From contig NZ_JAKIKY010000003.1 of NCBI RefSeq assembly GCF_023349185.1, positions 62,001 to 126,000 on the forward strand: a stretch of 64,000 nucleotides of DNA. Reading direction: 5' to 3'. The notes under the pieces were generated by a model. The model saw only the letters and a list, made by a program, of their open reading frames with translations, was not told the origin of the DNA and searched no databases. The stretch comes from Shewanella aquimarina (GTDB lineage: Bacteria; Pseudomonadota; Gammaproteobacteria; Enterobacterales; Shewanellaceae). Within the stretch, counting starts at the first letter, position 1; each line of letters begins with the position of its first letter. The position numbers and the translations under genes were made by a program. Positions 27,581 through 36,469 of this stretch are shown piece after piece.

Positions 27581-29116
27581 TTAAACCCGAGACTTGGTCA
27601 CATCCACATACAGGGTCAGCTTCTGTCCCGGTTGCAGGTATTTCTTGGTCGAAAGGCTGTTCCATTTCACCAATTGGTTTACGCTGACATTAAACTTACT
27701 GGCGATCTTTGCCAGGGAGTCGCCCGAGCGTACCGTGTAGTTCACCGTGCGGGTAACTGCCTTGCCGTTACCTTTTTGCCAGATCACCAGTTTCTGTCCG
27801 ATAGAGAGGGGATCCTTTGGCGCCATGCCATTCCACTTGGCCAGTTTCGCGACGCTCACCTTGTGCTGCTTGGCGATCAGCCAGAGTGAATCGCCAGATT
27901 TTACCTTGTAAGTCAGCTTATAGCCGCTACCGCCTGACTGACGCTTCTGCAGGCGCTGCTCGGCCGATAGCAGATATTTAGCCGGATCCTTGGATGATAC
28001 AGGGATCAACAGGTGCTTACCGGCGATGATGCGGTTGTTCTTGATATCGTTCACCGCGCGAAGGGCCGATGGAGTGGTATTGAAGCGCTTGGCGATTAGC
28101 CCGAGACTATCGCCGGACTTTATCTTGTAACGCTGCCACTTGAGGCGTTGGTCCTTATCGCTGGCGGCCAACTTGGTTTCAAACAGTTCGGCGTGCTCCA
28201 GCGGCACCACCAGACGATGTGGCCCTTCTGGCGCCGTCGCCCACTGGTTAAAGCCTGGGTTGAGCGAATGCAGTTCATTGAGCTTCATTCCGGCCATGTC
28301 GGCGGCCAGGGCCAGATCGATCTGGCTGCCCACATCGACAACTTTAAGCTGTGGTTGGTTCGGGATGGGGTAGAGGGAGATGCCATAATCATCGGCGTTA
28401 GCGATCACATCGGCAAGCGCCAGTAGTTGAGGCACGTAGCGCTCTGTCTCCCGCGGCAGATCCAGTGCCCAGAAGTCGGTTGCCAGCCCCTTGGCCTGAT
28501 TACGTTTGACCGCATTGAGCACCCGTCCTTCGCCCGTGTTATAGGCGGCGATGGCGTACAGCCAGTTGTTGTGGGTTTTCTGGTAGAGATACTCCATCAT
28601 GTCTAGTGCGGCAACGGTGGCGGCGGGCACATCGCGGCGACCGTCGTACCACCAGTTCATCTCCAGACCGAAATGCTTGGCCATGGGGGCGGTGAACTGC
28701 CACAGGCCAGAGGCCGCGCCATGGGAGTAGGCGAAGGGATCGAAGGCGCTTTCGACAATCGGCAGCAGTGCCAGTTCGATGGGCAGGTTACGCTTCTCAA
28801 TCTCTTCGACAATAAGATACATGAAGGGCTCGGCGCGCTCCGATACCCTGGCCAGGTGCTGAGGATGCTTCAGATACCAGTTACGGTACTGATTAACCAG
28901 TTTTTGATCCGGCACTGGCAGGCTGAGGCCAAGACGGATGCGTTGCCATACGTCGGTGATCTGAATCGGTTCAGGCTCGACAGGGGCTGTGACTTGAGGC
29001 TCGACGACCACGGGCGCTGTGGTGATCGTCGGCGTGGCCGGTTCCGGCTGAGTAAAGCTTTGACAGCCTGCAAGCAGAGAGAGTCCCCCTGCAACCAGGA
29101 CAATGGGTAAGCGCAT
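27581..29116 (-). CDS. mltD: Membrane-bound lytic murein transglycosylase D
   Basis: An outer-membrane lipoprotein that cleaves peptidoglycan glycan strands. The lipobox LLAGC lies at about residues 14-18. The SLT domain has LALLPIVESAFDPFAYSHGA (catalytic Glu) and SGLWQFTAPMAKHFGL. Three LysM modules end the protein (KIKSGDSLGLIAKRF, KVKSGDSLWLIAKQH, TVRSGDSLAKIASKF). The ATG at 29116 is preferred to the TTG two codons earlier; AAGGA lies about ten bases upstream. It follows gloB on the same strand with a gap of about 100 bases. Confidence 0.95.
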   Translation of the reverse strand: MRLPIVLVAGGLSLLAGCQSFTQPEPATPTITTAPVVVEPQVTAPVEPEPIQITDVWQRIRLGLSLPVPDQKLVNQYRNWYLKHPQHLARVSERAEPFMYLIVEEIEKRNLPIELALLPIVESAFDPFAYSHGAASGLWQFTAPMAKHFGLEMNWWYDGRRDVPAATVAALDMMEYLYQKTHNNWLYAIAAYNTGEGRVLNAVKRNQAKGLATDFWALDLPRETERYVPQLLALADVIANADDYGISLYPIPNQPQLKVVDVGSQIDLALAADMAGMKLNELHSLNPGFNQWATAPEGPHRLVVPLEHAELFETKLAASDKDQRLKWQRYKIKSGDSLGLIAKRFNTTPSALRAVNDIKNNRIIAGKHLLIPVSSKDPAKYLLSAEQRLQKRQSGGSGYKLTYKVKSGDSLWLIAKQHKVSVAKLAKWNGMAPKDPLSIGQKLVIWQKGNGKAVTRTVNYTVRSGDSLAKIASKFNVSVNQLVKWNSLSTKKYLQPGQKLTLYVDVTKSRV

Positions 29117-29213
29117 CGACAATAATTCCTTACTTTTGGGTCCCTCTCGGAATGCGAAAACCCTCAGGCTCGCTCTGCGGGGACTTAATTAGCGCGCCAT
29201 TGTATAGGAATTA

Positions 29214-29993
29214 TCAGAAGTTGTCCTTCCATTGACGTAGAAGCGTGAAACTGGTGTCGTTATCTGTCACATCTTGAGCGAAATGACGACTCAGGTTCTG
29301 CTTGATGCTTGGTTGCTCGGGTCGAAGGAAGGGGTTGATCTGTTTCTCTACAGCTATGCTGGTTGGGAGACTCGGTTCGTTTCGTTCTCGAAGCTGTTTA
29401 ACCATGTTGGCGTGAGCTATGAGCGCTTCATTGTCATCCTCGACCGTCAAGGCAAAGGCCAGGTTGGCCTGGGTATATTCGTGAGCGGGATAGACTAGGG
29501 TGTCATCATCGAGCTGAGCCAAGGTAAGTAGTGATTGTCGCATCTGGGCGGGAGTCCCCTCAAACAGGCGGCCACAGCCTGCGCTAAACAGGGTATCGCC
29601 GCAGAAGAGGTGGTTATCAATTAGGTAGGCGATATGCCCCAGGGTGTGGCCGGGAAGGTGAAATATCTTGGCCTCACTGTCGAGTTTTTCGGGCTTAACC
29701 GCTCGTGTCTGACCCGAGATAGGATGGTTGATCCCCTTGATATTTTCGTTATCTGGCCCGTATACGGTGAGCTTATGGTCGTGCTGCGCCTGAAGCTCGG
29801 CGATACCACCTGTGTGATCGCTGTGGTGGTGGGTAATTAAGATGCCATCGAGCACAATTTGATGCCGCTGGAGATAGTCTAATACAGCGCAGGCATCACC
29901 GGGATCGACCACATAATAGCCTCGGCTCTCTTTTGCATGAATGAGCCAGATATAGTTATCGTTGAAGGCAGGGATAGGGGTAACAGTATGCAT
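29214..29993 (-). CDS. gloB: Hydroxyacylglutathione hydrolase (glyoxalase II)
   Basis: Hydrolyses S-lactoylglutathione to lactate and glutathione, completing methylglyoxal detoxification. A metallo-beta-lactamase fold is shown by ITHHHSDHTGG (binuclear metal site, residues about 54-63), then HLPGHTLGHIAY, LFCGDTLFSAGCGRLFEG, YPAHEYTQANL and the C-terminal NPFLRPEQPSI. Length 259 is normal. It is divergent from the yafS-like gene, as in the E. coli gloB-yafS-rnhA-dnaQ neighbourhood. Confidence 0.96.
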   Translation of the reverse strand: MHTVTPIPAFNDNYIWLIHAKESRGYYVVDPGDACAVLDYLQRHQIVLDGILITHHHSDHTGGIAELQAQHDHKLTVYGPDNENIKGINHPISGQTRAVKPEKLDSEAKIFHLPGHTLGHIAYLIDNHLFCGDTLFSAGCGRLFEGTPAQMRQSLLTLAQLDDDTLVYPAHEYTQANLAFALTVEDDNEALIAHANMVKQLRERNEPSLPTSIAVEKQINPFLRPEQPSIKQNLSRHFAQDVTDNDTSFTLLRQWKDNF

Positions 29994-30130
29994 ACTCGTC
30001 TCTTACTGGGATTGGGTGACACGGATTTAGTTTACTGAGCAAAGCTATTGCGTGTATAGCGCTTTAGGGATTTAATACTAAAATAGTCAAATCATTAGGG
30101 AAACCGGAAAAGTGAGTTGCGGAGTGGCCA

Positions 30131-30853
30131 GTGTCCTTTAATGTGATAAAACCCCAGACTTGGCAGGAGTTGCCCAACGGCTTGTGGCTGCAAGAGGCCA
30201 TAGAGGATAAGCTGATGCCCTGGTGGCCCAAGGTGTTTGGCTATCACATGCTCTGCATGGGGCCCCTTAGTCATGCCTTAGAGAAGCCCAACCTGCCTAT
30301 CGGCCGGGAGTTTTCCCTGTGTGAGTCTGCCCTATGCTGTCTGCAGGGGGAGTATTCTCGTCTGCCGATTCAAAATGGGGTGATCGACGCCGTGGTCTGC
30401 TCCATGTTGCTTGATTTTGAGGCCAATCCCTATAGCGTGCTACGGGAAACCGACCGGGTGCTCATCTCGGGTGGCTATCTGTTTATCATAGGCTTTAATC
30501 CGTTGAGTCCCGCTTTCTTAGGCAAGATGTTGCCCAGCAGCCAGGAAAAATTACCCTGGAGCGGCCGTTTCTTCACCCCTGCAAGGGTGAAGGATTGGCT
30601 GGGGCTGTTGGGTTATCAGGTGGTGGGCGATGAGCGTCTGGTCTACCATCATCTGCTCAGTGAGATCCGCGGCGACTCCATCTGGCAACATGCGCTGCAG
30701 GCCTGGCTACCAGGTAGTGGCAGCGTCTATATCTTGGTGGCCCGTAAACTCGATTCGCCCTTGACCCCTATCATGGATAGGCAGAAGGTGCGTCAGCCTA
30801 AGTGGTCGACTGCGCCGACGGCGGGGCGGGTGAAGCAGTTTAGGTCTAAGTAA
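30131..30853 (+). CDS. yafS: SAM-dependent methyltransferase, YafS-like
   Basis: A class I methyltransferase-like protein of 240 residues. It lacks a textbook GxGxG, but the region GVIDAVVCSMLLDFEANPYSVLRETDRVLISGGYLFIIGFNP has the motif II/III layout of UbiE-like enzymes. The start is a GTG with GGAG several bases upstream. Its position between gloB and rnhA-dnaQ is the same as E. coli yafS, which is the main reason for the name. Substrate unknown. Confidence 0.85.
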   Translation: MSFNVIKPQTWQELPNGLWLQEAIEDKLMPWWPKVFGYHMLCMGPLSHALEKPNLPIGREFSLCESALCCLQGEYSRLPIQNGVIDAVVCSMLLDFEANPYSVLRETDRVLISGGYLFIIGFNPLSPAFLGKMLPSSQEKLPWSGRFFTPARVKDWLGLLGYQVVGDERLVYHHLLSEIRGDSIWQHALQAWLPGSGSVYILVARKLDSPLTPIMDRQKVRQPKWSTAPTAGRVKQFRSK

Positions 30854-30867
30854 TCAGCCGTTAACTG

Positions 30868-31344
30868 TTAGTCCTTGGGTTGATAGCCGGTATCGACCGC
30901 GCTCGGGTTGGCCTCGGCGGCCTCTCGCGCCAGGGTATCGCAGCGCTCATTTTCGATGTGGCCCGCGTGACCCTTCACCCAGCGCCAGTCTATCTTGTGT
31001 TGGTTAGTGGCGGCATCGAGGCGCTGCCAGAGGTCGACGTTTTTTACCGGCTCCTTGGCGGCGGTGAGCCAGCCGCGCTTCTTCCAGCCATGGATCCATT
31101 GAGTGATCCCCTGCCGCATGTATTGGCTGTCGCTGGTGAGAATGATCTCACAGGGCTCCTTAAGGGCCTCAAGCGCCACGATGGGAGCCAGAAGCTCCAT
31201 GCGATTATTAGTGGTTAGGGCAAAGCCACCGCTGAGTTCTTTCACATGGGCCCTATATTTCATCACGACCCCATAGCCGCCGGGGCCAGGATTGCCCAGG
31301 CAAGAACCATCGGTAAAGATTAACAGTTGTTTCAGTCCGTGCAT
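30868..31344 (-). CDS. rnhA: Ribonuclease HI
   Basis: Degrades the RNA strand of RNA-DNA hybrids. The four catalytic acidic residues are in place: [16 protein letters not shown] (Asp), [13 protein letters not shown] (Glu), [12 protein letters not shown] (Asp) and [12 protein letters not shown] (Asp), with WVKGHAGH before the last. The ATG at 31344 is used; a TTG one codon earlier is less likely. Divergent from dnaQ across about 70 bases, the classical rnhA-dnaQ arrangement with face-to-face promoters. Confidence 0.97.
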   Translation of the reverse strand: MHGLKQLLIFTDGSCLGNPGPGGYGVVMKYRAHVKELSGGFALTTNNRMELLAPIVALEALKEPCEIILTSDSQYMRQGITQWIHGWKKRGWLTAAKEPVKNVDLWQRLDAATNQHKIDWRWVKGHAGHIENERCDTLAREAAEANPSAVDTGYQPKD

Positions 31345-31412
31345 CAAGTTGCTACCATAGCGAATTCGGACTGCAGTATACCCAATATTTTTTTGTAAAA
31401 GCGTGTAATTAT

Positions 31413-32141
31413 ATGAATATTATCTCCAATGCTAAGCGCCAAGTGATTCTCGATACCGAAACCACGGGTATGAACCAGGGGGCCGGTGCCGTCTATTTTG
31501 GCCATCGTATTATCGAGATAGGCTGTGTCGAAGTGATTAACCGTAAGCTGACCGGCCGCCATTTTCACGAATATATCAATCCGATGCAGGCGATCGATGA
31601 AGAGGCTATCACCGTCCACGGCATCACCAACGAGTTTGTGGCCGATAAACCGACCTTTGCCCAGGTCGCTCCCGCCTTCCTCGAGTTTATCGACGGCGCC
31701 GAGATAGTGGCGCACAACGCGAACTTCGACGTGAGCTTCATGGATCATGAGTTTTCGCTACTTACGCCAAAGGGGCCCAAGACGACAGACATATGTCAGG
31801 TGCTGGATTCCCTGGAGATCGCCAAGTTTCTCCATCCCGGTCAGAAGAACAACCTCGACGCCCTGTGTAAGCGTTACGGCATAGATAACTCGCGCCGTGA
31901 ACTCCACGGGGCTTTGTTGGATGCAGAGATCCTGGCCGATGTTTACCTCATCATGACCGGGGGACAAACCAAGTTTGAACTCTCAAATGAAAAGCCGGGG
32001 CAGGAGAGTGGCGGCATCATACGTCTCGCTCAAAATCGCGCAAACCTTAAAGTGATCGGCGCAACGGCCGATGAACTGAGTATGCATGAGCAAAGATTAG
32101 ATTTGGTCGAAAAATCAGGACAATGTATTTGGCGAGGATAA
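31413..32141 (+). CDS. dnaQ: DNA polymerase III epsilon subunit (proofreading exonuclease)
   Basis: The 3'-5' exonuclease of the replicative polymerase. DEDDh motifs are intact: [11 protein letters not shown] (Exo I), [15 protein letters not shown] (Exo II) and [20 protein letters not shown] (Exo III with the catalytic His). The C-terminal tail for alpha-subunit binding is present (242 residues). The TIGR03503-type gene follows after 10 bases, so they are probably cotranscribed. Confidence 0.97.
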   Translation: MNIISNAKRQVILDTETTGMNQGAGAVYFGHRIIEIGCVEVINRKLTGRHFHEYINPMQAIDEEAITVHGITNEFVADKPTFAQVAPAFLEFIDGAEIVAHNANFDVSFMDHEFSLLTPKGPKTTDICQVLDSLEIAKFLHPGQKNNLDALCKRYGIDNSRRELHGALLDAEILADVYLIMTGGQTKFELSNEKPGQESGGIIRLAQNRANLKVIGATADELSMHEQRLDLVEKSGQCIWRG

Positions 32142-32151
32142 ACGTCATTTT

Positions 32152-33459
32152 ATGAAAAATTGGCTGCTGCGCGCGATTCTTACCTCAGGATTAATGCTGC
32201 TCTGTTTGAATGCCACCGCCCAGGTGGTGCCTTCTTCCCAGGCGAGCGAGCTTAAAAACCGTTTCAGAATCGACCATATGGTCGATGAATTGACTCTGTT
32301 TGTACAACGGGAGTATGGCAGCGCGCCTGTGATCATAGTGCAGCCCGACGGTAGCAAGTGGTATGTCTCCCGTCATCCCGAGTCGGTACAGTGGGTCGAC
32401 GGCCTTAGCGGCGACATCATCACCATCAAATCCCCCATGCCGGGGCCTTGGCAATTGTTGGGTAAAGTCGCCAAGGGCTCTAAAATCGACAAGGTGTCCA
32501 AACTGGGCATAGAGGTCGACCCCATGCCACAGCCCCTCTATCAGGGCGAGCGCATCAAGGTAACCGCCAAGCTGTTAGGCGACGAGCAGCGCATGCGCAT
32601 GCCGGGGTTGGATTATCTGGTGGACTGGACGGCGAAATTTATCAGCGAGCACAGACCCGGAGACGAGAACTTTGCCGCCGGTACCCTTATTGTCGGTAGC
32701 TATAAGGACAATGGTGAGGGCTTAGACGGCGCGCCGGACGATGGCATCTTTACTGCCGATATCAACCTCAATCAGCCCTGGGGTCACTACCGTTTCTTGG
32801 TCAGCGCAAAAAACAGCATCTTCAGTCGCGAGGCTGGCGGTGACATAGTTTTGCTGCCCATGCCGGTTTCCCTATCTGTCATCGCCCCCGAAGATCCATT
32901 AAAAGGCCGCTGGCAGGTGGAGGTCATTGTCGATGATGAGCAACTACAGCTGGCCAACACCCATTTCGAGTTTGAGTTAGTGGGCCCTGCCGGTCTGCAG
33001 CTGACGCTGCCGGTGCAAAACATTACAGATAAAAGAATGCAGCTGACCCTGCCACAGGTGTCTGAGTTTGGCAGTTATCGCATTAAAGGCATTGCCGCGG
33101 CCACCTCAGTCTCTGGGCGCGAGGTATTGCTGACCCTGCCAGAAAAGTTCTTTAATCTGGTGCCGCCGCCCGAGCCGCCACCGACGGCCGAAGAGCTGGC
33201 GGCCATTGCGGCCAAGAAGGCGGCCATCGCCGAGGCCAAGGCGAAAGATGATGCCATGTTCTGGATAATCACAGTCAATCTAACGCTGCTGATCTTAGGG
33301 ACCCTGGCACTCCTAGTATGGCGTAAACGGCAGAACCTTAAGCAGGCACTGGCGGTAACCGCCGCGCGTCTAGAAGAGGAGCGGGCCAAGGAGATGGGAC
33401 CGACTCTGGATGAGATCGATCTGACCATGCCGGAAGAGGGCGAGCAAAAAGCCACCTAA
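32152..33459 (+). CDS. TIGR03503-type membrane-anchored protein, function unknown
   Basis: A 435-residue envelope protein with an N-terminal signal (WLLRAILTSGLMLLCLNATA), a beta-rich periplasmic body (DGIFTADINLNQPWGHYRFL resembles Ig-like repeats), a Pro/Ala/Glu-rich spacer PPPEPPPTAEELAAIAAKKA, one membrane helix (FWIITVNLTLLILGTLALLVW) and a charged cytoplasmic tail. The body (DGSKWYVSRHPESVQWVDG) and overall layout match my memory of the TIGR03503 family of gammaproteobacteria. It is coupled to dnaQ by position only; no function in replication is implied. Confidence 0.8.
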   Translation: MKNWLLRAILTSGLMLLCLNATAQVVPSSQASELKNRFRIDHMVDELTLFVQREYGSAPVIIVQPDGSKWYVSRHPESVQWVDGLSGDIITIKSPMPGPWQLLGKVAKGSKIDKVSKLGIEVDPMPQPLYQGERIKVTAKLLGDEQRMRMPGLDYLVDWTAKFISEHRPGDENFAAGTLIVGSYKDNGEGLDGAPDDGIFTADINLNQPWGHYRFLVSAKNSIFSREAGGDIVLLPMPVSLSVIAPEDPLKGRWQVEVIVDDEQLQLANTHFEFELVGPAGLQLTLPVQNITDKRMQLTLPQVSEFGSYRIKGIAAATSVSGREVLLTLPEKFFNLVPPPEPPPTAEELAAIAAKKAAIAEAKAKDDAMFWIITVNLTLLILGTLALLVWRKRQNLKQALAVTAARLEEERAKEMGPTLDEIDLTMPEEGEQKAT

Positions 33460-33545
33460 CCGGATAAAAGCTAGCCGTTCTCGTTGAATCCTCTCGTTTG
33501 GTTGGCGAATTTTTAACTGATTAGTTTGTTTCAGGAAAAAAGTTA

Positions 33546-33574
33546 TTGACGGGACTAGGTGGCCTAAGTATTAT
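33546..33574 (+). promoter_or_regulatory. Sigma70-type promoter for tRNA-Asp genes
   Basis: TTGACG (33546-33551) and TATTAT (33569-33574) are separated by 17 bases, and the first tRNA begins 18 bases after the -10 element. This is close to consensus and well placed for strong tRNA transcription. Confidence 0.75.
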
Positions 33575-33591
33575 CCATCGCAACTTGATGT

Positions 33592-33668
33592 GGAGCGGTA
33601 GTTCAGTTGGTTAGAATACCGGCCTGTCACGCCGGGGGTCGCGGGTTCGAGTCCCGTCCGCTCCGCCA
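33592..33668 (+). tRNA. tRNA-Asp (GUC), copy 1
   Basis: 77 bases including encoded CCA. Acceptor stem GGAGCGG pairs with CCGCTCC, the D arm contains GTTCAGTTGGTTAGAAT, the anticodon loop CTGTCAC gives GUC, and the T arm is CGGGTTCGAGTCCCG. The sequence is identical to the copy at 33718. Confidence 0.98.
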
Positions 33669-33717
33669 ATCAAGTACCTAATTTTGATGGAATGCCAAGG
33701 CGTTTTATCCGAGTTTA

Positions 33718-33794
33718 GGAGCGGTAGTTCAGTTGGTTAGAATACCGGCCTGTCACGCCGGGGGTCGCGGGTTCGAGTCCCGTCCGCTCCGCCA
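33718..33794 (+). tRNA. tRNA-Asp (GUC), copy 2
   Basis: A second tRNA-Asp identical to copy 1, 49 bases downstream, with encoded CCA and GUC anticodon. The two are presumably processed from one transcript that starts at the promoter before copy 1 and ends at the hairpin at 33804. Confidence 0.98.
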
Positions 33795-33803
33795 ACTACA
33801 TTG

Positions 33804-33833
33804 AAGCCTCGTCAGCAATGACGGGGCTTTTTT
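33804..33833 (+). terminator. Terminator of the tRNA-Asp operon
   Basis: Stem AAGCCTCGTCA / TGACGGGGCTT (11 pairs with one T-G wobble), loop GCAA, followed by T residues. It begins nine bases after copy 2 of the tRNA. Confidence 0.85.
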
Positions 33834-33925
33834 GTGTGTTTTTTATAGTACGAACCATATTTAGGATGAGTTGTGCCCGTAGCAGGGTTCGTGTGGTTTC
33901 TGTCACTTGTAACGCTTGTATCTAA

Positions 33926-34003
33926 GTTAAGTTGGTTACCTCTGTTGAAAGCATGGCGACCTGTCGCATCGGGGTCGCGGGTTCGAGTCCCGCCAGCGCC
34001 AAC
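33926..34003 (+). pseudogene. Decayed third tRNA-Asp
   Basis: The stretch keeps GTTAAGTTGGTTA (D arm; functional copies have GTTCAGTTGGTTA) and CCTGTC around the anticodon. It also keeps the whole variable and T arm GGGGTCGCGGGTTCGAGTCC with the following CG. The acceptor 5' half is gone, the anticodon stem cannot pair, and the 3' end reads CCAGCGCCA without a partner. It is followed by a mutated copy of the operon's terminator. This is most simply a duplicated tRNA-Asp plus terminator that has decayed. Confidence 0.75.
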
Positions 34004-34010
34004 ACCATCT

Positions 34011-34037
34011 AAGCCTCGTCAGCAATGACGGGACTTT
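34011..34037 (+). terminator. Decayed duplicate of the tRNA-Asp terminator
   Basis: AAGCCTCGTCA-GCAA-TGACGGGACTTTT copies the terminator at 33804 but carries GGACTT instead of GGGCTT, giving a C-A mismatch in the stem. It may still terminate weakly. Confidence 0.6.
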
Positions 34038-34223
34038 TGTTTCTCAAATCGCGCGCTAACTAATCAGTACTGTCTTTTTGTCGCTATTCTTACATATTGC
34101 TTGCGCTATACATTTGAGCTGACAGTGTTATCTTGCAAACCATGGGGTGTCATAGAGTTAATTGATTATACTCATGCTAATTGCAGGCGCTTCTTTATCA
34201 TAGACATGTAAGGGATAACGAGA

Positions 34224-36218
34224 ATGGTAGAACAGATCACGGCCATGTTGGGGCTAGTGGGGATCTTGTCAATTGTGTGTCAGTGGCTTGGCTGGCGACT
34301 GCGATTACCGGCGATACTCCCACTGTTGTTATGTGGTCTGCTCGTGGGGCCTGTATTTAATTTTCTGGATCCCGATGCCATATTCGGCGATCTGCTGTTT
34401 CCTGTCATCTCACTCGGTGTGGCGGTGATCCTGTTTGAGGGGGCGCTGACACTTAACTTCTCCGAGATCCGCGAACATGGTCGCATGGTGACCCACCTGG
34501 TGTCGCTCGGCACTTTAGTCACCTGGCTGTGTATCTGTGTTGCGACCCATTTCATCATGGACTTTTCCTGGCAGCTGGCCATGTTGTTTGGCGCGCTGGT
34601 GGTGGTGACTGGGCCGACTGTGATAGTGCCTATGCTGCGCAGTATCAAGCCTAAGTCGCAACTGGCCAGCATACTGCGCTGGGAGGGGATAGTGATCGAT
34701 CCCATCGGTGCCTTGCTCGCGGTCCTGGTGTTTGAGTACCTTACGGTCGCGGCCGAGCCTGCGAGTCATGTGCTGTTATCGCTGTTTTTCATGCTTGGGG
34801 TTGGCCTGGGGCTCGGGGCGCTGTTTGGCTGCGGCATAGGCGTAATGCTGCGTCGTGCCTGGGTGCCTCATTATCTGAAAAACACGGCGGTACTCACCAT
34901 CATGTTGGGCGCCTTCGTGGCATCAAACCTGCTTCAGGAGGAGTCGGGCCTGCTGACCGTTACCGTGATGGGGATCTGGCTGGCGAACATGCGCGGCGTC
35001 GATATTGGTGAGATAGTGGAGTTTAAAGAGACGCTGACGGTACTCTTTATCTCGGGTCTCTTCATCTTGTTGGCGGCCAGGTTAGATTCTGCCGCCTTGA
35101 TGCAGTTGGGCTGGCAGGGTTTGGCGCTTTTGCTGGTGGTGATGTTTATTGCCAGGCCCCTGAGTGTCTGGTGCTGCGCCTTTGGTACCTCGCTGCCCAG
35201 AGCCGATAAATGGTTTCTAAGCTGGGTGGCGCCGAGAGGGATCGTCGCCGCGGCGGTATCGTCTCTCTTTGCCATCAAGCTTGAACGTCTCGGGGTGGCC
35301 GGCGCCGATAAAATCGTCCCCCTGGTGTTTCTGATCATCATAGGGACGGTCGTTACCCAGAGCCTCACGGCAGGAGCCTGGGCGAAATTTCTCGGGGTAA
35401 AGGCGGGGTCTGCCCAGGGGCTGCTTATATTCGGCGCCTCGCAGTTTGCCAGAGAGCTGGCTAAGGTGCTGCTGCAGAAGAATGTGCAGGTGGTACTGGC
35501 GGATAATAACTGGGACAACATACGCTTGTCGCGCATGGACAATATCCCCGTCTATTTTGGTAATCCCGCCTCTGAACATGCCGATAACGCGCTCGACATG
35601 ACGGGAGTCGGCCGACTACTTGTGTTGTCTCCCTATCGTCAACTTAACCCCTTGGTGACCTTTCATTTTCAGGATATTCTCGGCAAGAACAAGGTGTTTG
35701 GCCTGGGGAGTGGTGAGGGCAACAGCGCCCGCCATCAGCTGTCCGAGGCCTACCTTAAACGTTTGTGCCTGTTTGGCGATAATGTTACCTACGCCAGGCT
35801 CGCCAGTACCATGGCCAAGGGCGGTAAGATCAAGAGCACCAGCCTGACGGAGAATTTCACCTTCGCCGATTTTAAGCTGCGTTATGGTGAAGGCGCCTTG
35901 CCGTTGATTTATCTGCAAGAGGGTAAGGTAAAATTAATTACAGAGGCGGTTGATGACCTGCCTGTGGGCATCGAGCTGATCAGCCTGTTATCGGAAGAGG
36001 CCCTGAATGAGGCGCAGCTGGCCGATGAGAAGAAGGCGATAATCGATCAAAGCTGCAGTGAACAAAGCGGCGATGAACGAGGCAGTAGTGAGGGTGAACC
36101 TAGCAGCGATGCTATTGCCGGTAAGGCGAAGGCAAGGGGGGCTGGCATGAGTGAGGCCAGCATGAGTGAGGAAAGCCAAAAGGCATCGCAGACAGCCAAT
36201 GAGAAAGCGACAGGCTAA
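34224..36218 (+). CDS. CPA1-family cation/proton antiporter with C-terminal nucleotide-binding-like domain
   Basis: A 664-residue inner-membrane antiporter of the NhaP/CPA1 type. About 12 membrane helices fill residues 5-400, with LRLPAILPLLLCGLLVGP, GVAVILFEGALTL and WEGIVIDPIGALLAVLVFEY (the ND-like core is ID-P here). A Rossmann-like RCK/TrkA-N region follows: LLIFGASQFARELAKVLL, then VVLADNNWDNIRLSRMDNIP. The tail (about residue 590 on) is hydrophilic and repetitive, with a 15-bp direct repeat at 36144-36173. Ion specificity (Na+ or K+) cannot be decided. Its TAA stop overlaps the start of a repeat element. Confidence 0.9.
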   Translation: MVEQITAMLGLVGILSIVCQWLGWRLRLPAILPLLLCGLLVGPVFNFLDPDAIFGDLLFPVISLGVAVILFEGALTLNFSEIREHGRMVTHLVSLGTLVTWLCICVATHFIMDFSWQLAMLFGALVVVTGPTVIVPMLRSIKPKSQLASILRWEGIVIDPIGALLAVLVFEYLTVAAEPASHVLLSLFFMLGVGLGLGALFGCGIGVMLRRAWVPHYLKNTAVLTIMLGAFVASNLLQEESGLLTVTVMGIWLANMRGVDIGEIVEFKETLTVLFISGLFILLAARLDSAALMQLGWQGLALLLVVMFIARPLSVWCCAFGTSLPRADKWFLSWVAPRGIVAAAVSSLFAIKLERLGVAGADKIVPLVFLIIIGTVVTQSLTAGAWAKFLGVKAGSAQGLLIFGASQFARELAKVLLQKNVQVVLADNNWDNIRLSRMDNIPVYFGNPASEHADNALDMTGVGRLLVLSPYRQLNPLVTFHFQDILGKNKVFGLGSGEGNSARHQLSEAYLKRLCLFGDNVTYARLASTMAKGGKIKSTSLTENFTFADFKLRYGEGALPLIYLQEGKVKLITEAVDDLPVGIELISLLSEEALNEAQLADEKKAIIDQSCSEQSGDERGSSEGEPSSDAIAGKAKARGAGMSEASMSEESQKASQTANEKATG

Positions 36219-36382
36219 TACCAATCGTAATAGATAATTGATCATGCTAGCTTGTTAAAACGCTCGATAACTGTATTAGTATTTTTAATTGTAGAATAAC
36301 TACTTATCTAAAGATCTTGCGTTGTTCTCAAGGTTTTTCCTGCGCTACTCCTGAGCAAATATTTACTGTGATTGGCTCTAAT
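36215..36382. repeat. Second MITE-like intergenic repeat with imperfect inverted ends
   Basis: Starts CTAATACCAATCG and ends GTGATTGGCTCTAATG; read inward, both ends contain CCAATC preceded by a TTA/TAATA-like tip, giving imperfect terminal inverted repeats. Inside is GTAGAATAACTAC, the hairpin module also found in MITE copy 2 (TAGAATAACTA). There is no open frame. It fills most of the convergent gap between the antiporter and fadE. Confidence 0.5.
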
Positions 36383-36407
36383 GTTGTAGAGCTTGTTAGT
36401 GGGCAAT

Positions 36408-36435
36408 AAAAAAGGAGGCATTAGCCTCCTTTTTT
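36408..36435. terminator. Bidirectional terminator between antiporter and fadE
   Basis: Perfect stem AAAAAAGGAGGC / GCCTCCTTTTTT with loop ATTA, placed between two convergent genes. Confidence 0.9.
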
Positions 36436-36469
36436 ATGGTTTGTTGGCGCCTATCTAATCGGCTTTAGT

